Part shown: piece after piece, positions 9,514 to 16,917 of the stretch | Numbering within the stretch: position 1 is the stretch's first letter | How the letters are laid out: each line of letters opens with the position of its first letter | Assembly (NCBI RefSeq): GCF_014297365.1 | Contig: NZ_JACOQD010000005.1 | Span: 111,798-175,797, forward strand | From: Winogradskyella echinorum | Lineage (GTDB): Bacteria > Bacteroidota > Bacteroidia > Flavobacteriales > Flavobacteriaceae | DNA length: 64,000 bases | Direction of reading: 5' to 3' | Program-made: the position numbers and the translations under genes | Notes under the pieces: model-generated | Database searches by the model: none | Seen by the model: the letters and a program-made list of their open reading frames with translations, nothing else | Told to the model about the DNA's origin: nothing

Positions 9514-10245
9514 ATGTATATAATCAAACTTAATGCCATTGACTCTACAAATACCTACTTAAAAAGTTTGGCATTGGTTGCTTTACCTAAAGATTATACG
9601 GTTGTTATGGCAGAATCACAGACTGAAGGTAGAGGCCAAATGGGTAGTTTATGGCGAGCTGAAGCAGGTAAAAACCTCACAGTAAGTGTATTTAAGAAGG
9701 TGTCTTATCTTAAGATTGAACAACAATTTTATATTAGTATGGCGGTTTCTTTGGCAATTTGTAAAGCTTTAAAAACATTAAAAATACCGAAATTACACAT
9801 TAAATGGCCTAACGACATTTTGTCAGCAGACAAGAAATTATGTGGGATTTTAATTGAAAATGTCATAAAAAACAACAAAATGCAAGGCACCATTATTGGT
9901 TTTGGACTCAATGTAAATCAGAAAAATTATAATGAATTGCCACAAGCATCTTCTCTAAGTTTACTAACAGGTGTTCTATATAATAAGGATGAAATATTAT
10001 CTGATATTTTGAATCAATTTCAGTATTATTTTAAAATGTTAGAAGCTAAAAAATTCAACGAAATTAAATTTGAATACGAAACCCTTCTTTTTAGAAAAGA
10101 AAAACCATCAACATTTAAAACAAAAGATAATACTACTTTTTCTGGTATCATTAAAGGTGTTACAGAAAACGGAATGTTAAACGTTTGGACTGAAGATGAA
10201 ATTATAAAAACTTTCGATCTAAAAGAAGTTAGCTTACTATATTAA
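9514..10245 (+). CDS. birA: Biotin--[acetyl-CoA-carboxylase] ligase
   Basis: Activates biotin to biotinyl-AMP and attaches it to the biotin carboxyl carrier protein. The 243 residues contain the biotin-binding GRGQMGS (39-45), KWPND (97-101), CGILIEN and GFGLNVN motifs and a short C-terminal SH3-like domain. No N-terminal helix-turn-helix is present, so this is a group I ligase without repressor function. It is divergent from rsfS (94 nt apart) and its end overlaps the convergent SRPBCC gene by 4 nt. Confidence 0.96.
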   Translation: MYIIKLNAIDSTNTYLKSLALVALPKDYTVVMAESQTEGRGQMGSLWRAEAGKNLTVSVFKKVSYLKIEQQFYISMAVSLAICKALKTLKIPKLHIKWPNDILSADKKLCGILIENVIKNNKMQGTIIGFGLNVNQKNYNELPQASSLSLLTGVLYNKDEILSDILNQFQYYFKMLEAKKFNEIKFEYETLLFRKEKPSTFKTKDNTTFSGIIKGVTENGMLNVWTEDEIIKTFDLKEVSLLY

Positions 10246-10637
10246 ATAGCTGTTGTCATATTTGTAGCTAAAGTTTCGATAAATTTGCTGATAGGCCCTT
10301 TTATCATCATTGCCATCATTGCATTAAATTCGCCATTAAAACTTAACTTTACTTCACTTTTATCAGCTTCTATTTCATTAATATCTGCAGTTAAAGAAAA
10401 GTCTAATTTTCCACCAGCTGCGCCTAAAACTATTTTACTGTTTGGAGTTGCTTCTTTTTTCTTTAAAACAATTTCTGGCATGCCTTTTAGCGCAAAAAGA
10501 AATTTATCGTTTTCTAAAACTTCAAACTTGCTAATGTTTTCTGGCATTAAGCTTTCAAAATTTTTAACATCAGATAAAAAGTTGAATGTATCTTCTGCTG
10601 ATTTATCTATAGTAACTTGTGGTGATTGTAAATTCAT
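10242..10637 (-). CDS. SRPBCC (START-like) family protein
   Basis: The 131 residues show a polyketide-cyclase/START fold pattern: an N-terminal strand (QVTIDKSAEDTFNFLSDVKNFESLMP), alternating strands, and a long C-terminal amphipathic helix (KGPISKFIETLATNMTTAI). Such proteins bind hydrophobic ligands in a deep pocket; no catalytic residues can be assigned. It follows pyrE on the same strand 105 nt downstream and overlaps the convergent birA end by 4 nt. Orthologues sit beside pyrE in other flavobacteria as far as I recall; the function is unknown. Confidence 0.75.
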   Translation of the reverse strand: MNLQSPQVTIDKSAEDTFNFLSDVKNFESLMPENISKFEVLENDKFLFALKGMPEIVLKKKEATPNSKIVLGAAGGKLDFSLTADINEIEADKSEVKLSFNGEFNAMMAMMIKGPISKFIETLATNMTTAI

Positions 10638-10639
10638 GT

Positions 10640-10740
10640 TTAATAATGTTAAGTTGTTTATTTGTTTATGCGTTAAGTTGATGTCGTTTATATTTTAATG
10701 GATTTAAACGAATCAACAACTAAACGACTCAACGATAATA
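10640..10740. repeat. Degenerate short-word intergenic tract
   Basis: The pyrE-SRPBCC gap is made of related 7-9-base words such as GTTAAGTTG (twice, in one direction) and AACGACTCAAC / AACGAATCAAC (in the other), so the two halves are partly complementary. It looks like a decayed short repeat array; it may fold, but it has no T run. Confidence 0.35.
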
Positions 10741-10742
10741 TA

Positions 10743-11387
10743 TCAATTAGCGTTCCATTCGCTTGGATTGGCATTCCATTGTGCTAAAATGTCTTGCTGT
10801 TGTTCAGTTATATAATTAGTGTCTAAGGCTTGTTCTAATAAGTTTTCGTAATTGCCAAGCGTATATAATTCAATATTAGCTTCTTCAAAATTCTTCTTAG
10901 CTACATCAAAACCATAAGAGAAAATTGCAACCATACCTTTTACATTAACTTCAGCTTCTTTTAAGGCCTTAACAGCGTTAAGACTACTTTTTCCGGTACT
11001 TATTAAGTCTTCTACAACAATTACATTTTGGCCTTTTTCTATATAACCTTCTACTTGGTTTTGGCGACCATGTTTTTTAGCCTCTGGTCTTACGTATACA
11101 AATGGCAGATTTAAATAGTCTGCAACTAATGCACCAACACCAATAGCACCTGTAGCAACACCTGCTATAACATCTGGTTTTCCATAAAGCTTTTCTATAT
11201 GGTTAGCCATCGTTTCTCTAATATAATTTCTAATTAGAGGGTATGACAATACAATTCTGTTATCACAGTATATTGGTGATTTCCAGCCAGAAGCCCAAGT
11301 AAATGGGTTTTCGGGTTCTAATTTAATTGCATTTATTTGCAATAAAACTTCGGCTGTTTTTTTTGCGGTTTCTTTATTAAAAATCAT
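10743..11387 (-). CDS. pyrE: Orotate phosphoribosyltransferase
   Basis: Joins orotate and PRPP to orotidine 5'-phosphate in pyrimidine synthesis. The 214-residue length is normal. The PRPP-binding motif VIVVEDLISTGKSS spans 122-135; FTWASGWKSPIYCDNR near the N terminus and KKHGRQNQVEGY (the flexible catalytic loop) are typical. It is divergent from the Nudix gene, and the SRPBCC gene follows on the same strand. Confidence 0.97.
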   Translation of the reverse strand: MIFNKETAKKTAEVLLQINAIKLEPENPFTWASGWKSPIYCDNRIVLSYPLIRNYIRETMANHIEKLYGKPDVIAGVATGAIGVGALVADYLNLPFVYVRPEAKKHGRQNQVEGYIEKGQNVIVVEDLISTGKSSLNAVKALKEAEVNVKGMVAIFSYGFDVAKKNFEEANIELYTLGNYENLLEQALDTNYITEQQQDILAQWNANPSEWNAN

Positions 11388-11507
11388 GATGCAAAAATAA
11401 TGAATTTTGAAGGTTACAAAATTTTAAATGAAATTAATTTTCATTTCAAATACTTTCTCATAAAAAATAATATTTTTACAAAAGTAATGTTGTAACAGAC
11501 CCTATCC

Positions 11508-12089
11508 ATGCACACTATTTATGTAGGTGATAAACCTATAATATTAACAACTAAAACAGATAAAGAAGGGGATTTTAAATCCTACCTTTTAAAGTCTGCT
11601 AATATTGGTAAGATAATTAAGGCTTTAAATACAACAGATTTAAAATCTGTACATTTAATTCACAAAAATCCTGATAAGCTTTTACCAAAATTTCTAAAAT
11701 TATTACCTAATGTTATTGCAGGTGGTGGTAAGGCTTACAATGCTAAAAATGAAATTCTTTTTATTTATCGTAATGATAAATGGGATCTGCCAAAAGGTAA
11801 AGCAGAACGTAAAGAAAGTATTGAGCAAACTGCCATACGAGAAGTGGAAGAGGAGACAGGTGTTACAGGTCTTAAAATTGTTAAGCCATTACCAATAACC
11901 TACCATATTTTTAAGCGTAATGGAAAGCACAAAATTAAAGTAACCTATTGGTTTGAAATGAAAACCGATTTTGAAGGTAAACTTTACCCTCAAGAAAACG
12001 AAGGTATCACTAAAGTAGAATGGTTAGACGCTAAGGCTTCTCAAAAAGCTTTAGAGAATAGTTATGCTAATATTAGGGTTTTGGTTTAG
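11508..12089 (+). CDS. Nudix hydrolase
   Basis: The 193 residues contain a complete Nudix box at 97-119 (GKAERKESIEQTAIREVEEETGV), preceded by FIYRNDKWDLPKGK. The N-terminal ~65 residues are a separate region of unknown fold. Nudix enzymes hydrolyse nucleoside diphosphates linked to a group X; the C-terminal domain resembles bacterial Ap4A or ADP-ribose-type Nudix proteins, but substrate cannot be told from sequence. It is divergent from pyrE (120 nt) and its end overlaps the convergent lipoprotein gene by 17 nt. Confidence 0.9.
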   Translation: MHTIYVGDKPIILTTKTDKEGDFKSYLLKSANIGKIIKALNTTDLKSVHLIHKNPDKLLPKFLKLLPNVIAGGGKAYNAKNEILFIYRNDKWDLPKGKAERKESIEQTAIREVEEETGVTGLKIVKPLPITYHIFKRNGKHKIKVTYWFEMKTDFEGKLYPQENEGITKVEWLDAKASQKALENSYANIRVLV

Positions 12090-12936
12090 ATTCGTTAACG
12101 TTGTTGTGTACGGTTATTAATTTCTTTTTCGTTACTGTGTCGTTCAAAATGTCCTTCGTGATTATCAATTCCGTATTTTCATATTTACTATTTTCATAAA
12201 TAGATTCCGATGCTTTTTTTATCGTATCATTTATTTTTAAGTATAGTATTTCAGATTTTATTTTTTCGTTACTATCATAAGTAGAAATTGTAATTCTAAA
12301 TGGCTCTTTGAATTCATAAGTTGATTCAATCATTTTTCCATTTAGGTATTTCATTTTTCGTTTTTGCAAAGTGTCATTGTCAAATATCAAATATCCGAGT
12401 ACAGGTTTCCCTTTTTTATTATATTCTGTATAGTCCAGAGAATTAATAGAATCTGTTTTAGATGTTATGAATAAACTTTCTTTTTTTCCATCACTATCAT
12501 ATTTGTAATCATAATTCATAGAGATTGTGTCATTTGGACTTTCAGAAGCTATACTTATCATTTGAGCGTTGACAATTTCATTGTCTTTATTAACAAAGGT
12601 TTGAAAGATTGATTTATATTCTTCATTTATTTTAGTTTCTCGATAAAATAAATCTTCATCATTCCGGAAATAACTTTGTTGTATTGGCTGTCCATCTACT
12701 TTAGGTAAATATTCTATTAATGTGTAAAGGATTTTTTCATTTTTATCTGTTTTAGTTTTGACAATTGAAATTGTATCAATAATGTTTTCGTTATCATCGA
12801 TTGAAACTTCAAATGTGGTTTTGCTAAATTTCAATTTGTCTATTTTCTTAATAAGAGCTTTGTTATCAATCAAAAGGTCAGATTGACAAGTTTGAATTGT
12901 GATTATTAGTACTAATAATAGTAGACTTTTTCTCAA
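12073..12936 (-). CDS. Hypothetical lipoprotein
   Basis: I do not recognise this protein. No ATG is available near the 5' end. A TTG at 12936 gives MRKSLLLLVLIITIQTC, a typical lipoprotein signal with a weak lipobox (IQTC); a TTG at 12966 would add ten residues that hide it. The mature part (about 270 residues) is hydrophilic, predicted beta-rich, with KGKPVLGYLIF and LNGKMIESTYEF stretches slightly like the strand-turn repeats of MORN/YwqK-like proteins. Its 3' end overlaps the Nudix gene by 17 nt, convergently. It is likely a periplasmic or outer-membrane lipoprotein of unknown role. Confidence 0.6.
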   Translation of the reverse strand: MRKSLLLLVLIITIQTCQSDLLIDNKALIKKIDKLKFSKTTFEVSIDDNENIIDTISIVKTKTDKNEKILYTLIEYLPKVDGQPIQQSYFRNDEDLFYRETKINEEYKSIFQTFVNKDNEIVNAQMISIASESPNDTISMNYDYKYDSDGKKESLFITSKTDSINSLDYTEYNKKGKPVLGYLIFDNDTLQKRKMKYLNGKMIESTYEFKEPFRITISTYDSNEKIKSEILYLKINDTIKKASESIYENSKYENTELIITKDILNDTVTKKKLITVHNNVNESKPKP

Positions 12937-13044
12937 AGTTTGTTGGTTTGGATTAATTGTACACAACTTTAGTGATATAAGTCCGTTTTAATGACTTATA
13001 TCAGCTGGTAACGCACTTAGTTCAAAGTTTTAGCAAAATCAAAC

Positions 13045-14814
13045 CTAGTTAATACGATACACAGGATACTGCAAATGCGCCTTCTCATAATTACCGCTTT
13101 GTTTATGTAACCAATCTAATTGTGCGTACCAATTATTAGCAAAGTCCTCGTCGTAACTAATTTTTACATTGTACTCTATTTGTAATTTAGGATTTGCTTT
13201 TAACAATTGTTGTGCTTTGTCTTCCCACACATATGGTGAAAATCCTTCTTTTTGTTGTAAAATAGTATCGAAAAAATTCCAGTTAAAGAAAGAGTCTGGT
13301 GCAGTTGGTTCCAGTGTTTCTAATAAGTAGCGTATAGCATTTTGGTCTGTATTTACAATATAATCGCCCGCTCTAAATGTTACTTTTTCTATAGAGGATT
13401 TTACTTTGGTTTTGTAATGTGCGTAATGACCTTCGTAAGCACTTCGTGTGGTTTGGTAATCAGCAATTTTGTAAGATTCAACACTTAGTACAGTGTCTTT
13501 TTTAATTTGAGTGAATTCTACATGGTTTAACTTTAATAATTCTATCACATTATGCCATCCTTGTGGAATAACATATGATTTCGGCACTGTTACGGAATCT
13601 GTAGGTTTAAAGTAATTTTGGTAAGTAACGTCTTTTGTAAATGGTTTTGTGGTGTCGTATTTTAAACGTTGCGCACCAGTTAAATCGCTCGGAATCATTA
13701 CGCCTTCATAACCTTTAAATTTTAAAGTAGAGGATTGCGTTGTGTCAATAGCCCAAGTTAAAGGGTATGTCTTTCCGATAGTCCATGTTTTAGCTTGTTC
13801 TTGTCTTAACTGAGAGATTTTATCACCTTGCTCTTCAGTGATTTCAATCATACTTTTCATTAATTCATAAGTGCCTTCTACGCGTTGTTTGTATGGCTTC
13901 AGCATATGCGTTTCTACCATCATACCAAGTGTATTAAACAACGTGGTATAACCTGTAGAATATCTAGGAGAGTCCATAAACTGAGAAAAACCAGATTCTG
14001 GTGTGCGATTAAAAACGTTAACATAAGGTGTAATATCCCAAGATTTAGCTTCTAGTTTTTGCTCTAACATTGGCATCATTTCGGTATGAATAAAGTTACC
14101 AAGTTTACCACCAAGTTTGTTGTGTTGTGTAAACAAGTGCGTTAATGTATATTGGTAATCTGCACCATTACTAACATGGTTATCTATAAAAACATCAGGT
14201 TGTACTAAATGAAATAGTTTTGCAAAAGTTCTTGCGTTTTTAGTATCTGCTTTTATAAAGTCTCGGTTTAAGTCATAATTTCGAGCATTACCTCTAAAAC
14301 CATATTCTTTTGGGCCATTTTGGTTGGTGCGTGTTCCAGAATTTCTATTTAAACTTCCTCCTACATTGTAAATAGGAATGGTGACTAAAACCGTTTGCTT
14401 AGGTGCGTCAATTTTTCCTTGTACTATATCTCTATAGAGCATCATAGTAGCATCTATACCATCAGATTCGCCAGGATGAATACCATTGTTTATTAATAAT
14501 ATTCTGTTATCTTTTCTTAGCTCTTCAAAATCATTTCCAGAAGCAGCCATGTTTAAAGTAACAAGATGCAGAGGTTTTCCAGAATCCGTTTCGCCTATTT
14601 CTTGTATAGTGATTTCAGAATATGTATCTGCTAAGTCTCTATAGTATTGAATGGTTTCTTTATAAGTAGCTGTTTCTAAACCTTCGCTTTTTTCAAATGT
14701 AGTCGTAAAATCTATATTTACTTTATCTTTACTTGTATTTGAATTAGAGTTGGATTTATCTGAACAACTCATTATTGTAAAAATAAGAAGCAAAAGTAAC
14801 TGGTGGTTTTTCAT
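13045..14814 (-). CDS. M14-family zinc metallopeptidase, lipoprotein
   Basis: The 589 residues begin with a lipoprotein signal (lipobox TIMSC, Cys17). The peptidase M14 domain follows: zinc ligands HPGE (His113, Glu116) and His213 in DNHVSNGADY, and the likely general base Glu in MMVETHML near 300. It should cleave C-terminal residues or amide-linked groups from peptides outside the inner membrane. The C-terminal ~250 residues are an additional region typical of Bacteroidota M14 proteins but not assignable. It stands alone, convergent to nothing, with 78 nt to the lipoprotein downstream. Confidence 0.88.
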   Translation of the reverse strand: MKNHQLLLLLIFTIMSCSDKSNSNSNTSKDKVNIDFTTTFEKSEGLETATYKETIQYYRDLADTYSEITIQEIGETDSGKPLHLVTLNMAASGNDFEELRKDNRILLINNGIHPGESDGIDATMMLYRDIVQGKIDAPKQTVLVTIPIYNVGGSLNRNSGTRTNQNGPKEYGFRGNARNYDLNRDFIKADTKNARTFAKLFHLVQPDVFIDNHVSNGADYQYTLTHLFTQHNKLGGKLGNFIHTEMMPMLEQKLEAKSWDITPYVNVFNRTPESGFSQFMDSPRYSTGYTTLFNTLGMMVETHMLKPYKQRVEGTYELMKSMIEITEEQGDKISQLRQEQAKTWTIGKTYPLTWAIDTTQSSTLKFKGYEGVMIPSDLTGAQRLKYDTTKPFTKDVTYQNYFKPTDSVTVPKSYVIPQGWHNVIELLKLNHVEFTQIKKDTVLSVESYKIADYQTTRSAYEGHYAHYKTKVKSSIEKVTFRAGDYIVNTDQNAIRYLLETLEPTAPDSFFNWNFFDTILQQKEGFSPYVWEDKAQQLLKANPKLQIEYNVKISYDEDFANNWYAQLDWLHKQSGNYEKAHLQYPVYRIN

Positions 14815-14840
14815 AATTTATAATTTTAGTTAAAATTACT

Positions 14841-14856
14841 TATATTTATTAATATG
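14841..14856 (+). promoter_or_regulatory. -7-like box abutting the start codon of the STAS-like gene
   Basis: TATATTTA (14841-14848) lies only 5 nt before the ATG at 14854, so the mRNA would have almost no leader if this is the promoter. One mismatch to TAnnTTTG. Confidence 0.35.
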
Positions 14857-15222
14857 AAAATACTAAAACTTCGTTTTGGGGAAATTTTAGTTCTAAATAA
14901 GAACCTAGCCGAAGTTATTATTAATGAGGGTATCGTTATGGATATGGGTATGGTTAACGAGTACCACAGTTTTCTTCTCGAAAATTTTGAAGCACCTTTT
15001 TCATTATTAGTCAATAAAAAATATGCTTACACCTACACATTTGAAGCCCAACGCGAAATCGCTAATTTACCCGAAATTAAATCCATGGCAGTTGTAACTC
15101 ACAGGTATTTAACACATATGGCTACTGACTTTTTGATAAATATAAACAGTGATAATAACTGGAAAATAAAATTGTTTAGGCTAAGAGAAGAAGCACTAGA
15201 TTGGTTAGAAAAAGAGATGTAA
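14854..15222 (+). CDS. Small STAS/SEC14-like protein
   Basis: The 122-residue cytoplasmic protein has no signal or membrane segment. Its pattern of alternating strands and helices (MKILKLRFGEILVLN; FSLLVNKKYAYTYTFEAQREI; KSMAVVTHRYLTHMATDF; FRLREEALDWLEKEM) resembles the SpoIIAA/STAS-like DUF proteins common in flavobacteria, whose C-terminal 'LREEALDWL' helix is characteristic. The function is unknown. It is divergent from the M14 peptidase gene and 68 nt upstream of ctlX on the same strand, possibly co-transcribed with it. Confidence 0.6.
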   Translation: MKILKLRFGEILVLNKNLAEVIINEGIVMDMGMVNEYHSFLLENFEAPFSLLVNKKYAYTYTFEAQREIANLPEIKSMAVVTHRYLTHMATDFLININSDNNWKIKLFRLREEALDWLEKEM

Positions 15223-15290
15223 ATACATAGTAGTTTTCAGTTGAAAAAATAATAACTTTACACCCAATTAAGTCACTTTATTTTATTTAA

Positions 15291-16223
15291 ATGCAACAAA
15301 CTACAGATACTATATTGATGATTCGTCCTGTAAATTTCAGAATGAATGAACAAACTGCGGTTAATAACTATTTTCAAGAAGATTTAGATATTAAAAATGC
15401 TGAAATCAATGCCAAAGCACAAGAAGAGTTTGATGCTTTTGTAGATAAGTTAAGGGCTGTTGGTATTAATGTAATCGTTGAACAGGATGATAAATTAATG
15501 GATACGCCAGATTCTATTTTTCCTAATAATTGGGTGAGTTTTCATAGCAATGGTGATGTGGCGAAATATCCAATGTTTGCAGAAAATAGAAGACGCGAAC
15601 GTAGAGACGAAGTTTTTATTCGATTAGAAGATGAAGGTTTTAGAATAGAGAACATCATAGATTATACGTCTGCGGAACACGAAGGTATTTTCTTAGAAGG
15701 AACCGGAAGTATTTTAATGGATCGTGTTAACGGAAAAGCCTACTGTGCTTTGTCACCAAGAGCAGATGAAGATTTGTTTATTGAGTTTTGCGAGGATTTT
15801 GAATATACTCCAGTGATTTTTACAGCCAACCAAACCGTTAACGGCAAACGAATGCCAATTTACCACACTAATGTAATGATGTGTTTAGCCGAAAACTTTG
15901 CTGTAATTTGTTTAGATTCTATCGACGATAAAAAAGAGCGTAAAAACGTTGTTAAACATTTAAAGCAAGATGGTAAAGAAATTATTTCTATAACTGAAGC
16001 ACAGATGCATCAATTTGCTGGTAATATGTTACAATTAAGAGGAGATAATAATCAGCGTTATCTAGTGATGAGTGAGGCGGCTCATAAAAGTTTAACGCCT
16101 TCGCAGATTGCCAATATAGAGAAACATTGTCCTATTCTTTCTAGTTCTTTAGATACCATAGAAACTTGTGGTGGAGGTAGTGCTCGTTGTATGATGGCTG
16201 AAGTATTTCTTCCTAGAATATAG
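15291..16223 (+). CDS. ctlX: Citrulline utilization hydrolase CtlX (amidinotransferase family)
   Basis: The 310 residues match the CtlX group of the guanidino-modifying superfamily. Visible are IRPVNFRMN near the N terminus, PDSIFPNNWVSFH, EGTGSILMD, PIYHTNVMMCLAENFAVICLDS with the catalytic His, and CGGGSARCMMAEVFLP with the nucleophile Cys300. Family members act on citrulline or related ureido/guanidino compounds. It is distinct from the arginine deiminase-like protein at 3.7 kb. Together they could turn arginine to citrulline and then to ornithine plus ammonia and CO2 (inference). Confidence 0.85.
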   Translation: MQQTTDTILMIRPVNFRMNEQTAVNNYFQEDLDIKNAEINAKAQEEFDAFVDKLRAVGINVIVEQDDKLMDTPDSIFPNNWVSFHSNGDVAKYPMFAENRRRERRDEVFIRLEDEGFRIENIIDYTSAEHEGIFLEGTGSILMDRVNGKAYCALSPRADEDLFIEFCEDFEYTPVIFTANQTVNGKRMPIYHTNVMMCLAENFAVICLDSIDDKKERKNVVKHLKQDGKEIISITEAQMHQFAGNMLQLRGDNNQRYLVMSEAAHKSLTPSQIANIEKHCPILSSSLDTIETCGGGSARCMMAEVFLPRI

Positions 16224-16251
16224 GTGTTTATAGATTCATTCTCAATTCTTT

Positions 16252-16878
16252 TTAATCTAACTTATTAAATATATAGGCGCCTTTTTCTGCTCCCCAAACA
16301 TAGTTGCCATCTGCATCAAATCCACGATCCCAAGACATAATTTTATCTTCTAAAATTTCAACTTCACTTCGTGCAAAAGATGCGCCTCGCATGGTACTTA
16401 CGCAAGTGTCATCTCCTGTTTTACCTATAAAGTGATTTGGAGCTATGCGTTTTAAAATAACTTCGCAACCTTCTTTAAGTGCAATATCATTTATACTAAT
16501 GGAGTCAAAAGCTTTTGGTGTTTTCCACATGCCAATCCAAAGTGAATCTACATTTAGGTTATAAACTGCAGAACTAAATGTACTGTCAGTCGCCCTTTTA
16601 ATCTCATAAATTCGTTGGCGATAAGGTTTATTTTGCATACTAGTTAATGCTTGTTCTACATATAAGAAATTGCCTTTGTCTTCCCAAATTGGGTACATAT
16701 GTAGTGAAATATTGTAGTAAGACGAATCGACTTGCGATTGTATGTCGGAATTAAAAGAACCTTGCATTAAGCCAAATAATTCTTTGAGCTCGGTATCTTC
16801 TTCTAGTTCTTGTTTCGTTTCGTTTTTACAACTAGTAATAGAAATAATTAAAATTAAAAAGGGAAGAAAACGTTTCAT
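16252..16878 (-). CDS. CpcT/CpeT-like lipoprotein
   Basis: A lipoprotein signal (lipobox ITSC, Cys17) is followed by about 180 residues matching the CpeT/CpcT family pattern: LFGLMQGSFNSDIQ, MYPIWEDKGNFLYVEQA, PYRQRIYEI, a GC pair followed by VILKRIAPNHFIGKTG, and DRGFDADGNYVWGAEKG at the end. In cyanobacteria this family attaches bilins to phycobiliproteins; no phycobiliprotein gene is here. In this heterotroph the fold probably binds another ligand outside the inner membrane. Convergent with ctlX (28 nt gap). Confidence 0.75.
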   Translation of the reverse strand: MKRFLPFLILIISITSCKNETKQELEEDTELKELFGLMQGSFNSDIQSQVDSSYYNISLHMYPIWEDKGNFLYVEQALTSMQNKPYRQRIYEIKRATDSTFSSAVYNLNVDSLWIGMWKTPKAFDSISINDIALKEGCEVILKRIAPNHFIGKTGDDTCVSTMRGASFARSEVEILEDKIMSWDRGFDADGNYVWGAEKGAYIFNKLD

Positions 16879-16917
16879 TTATCTATATTTTTAAAAGCTA
16901 AATATAGATAAAATAAA

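Noticed and set aside
10285..10698. A 137-residue + strand open frame across the SRPBCC gene
   Set aside because: Antisense shadow: the opposite strand carries a coherent START-like protein.
12937..12966. TTG at 12966 as the start of the hypothetical lipoprotein
   Set aside because: It buries the lipoprotein signal behind ten residues; TTG at 12936 restores a standard signal. The choice stays uncertain because neither is an ATG.
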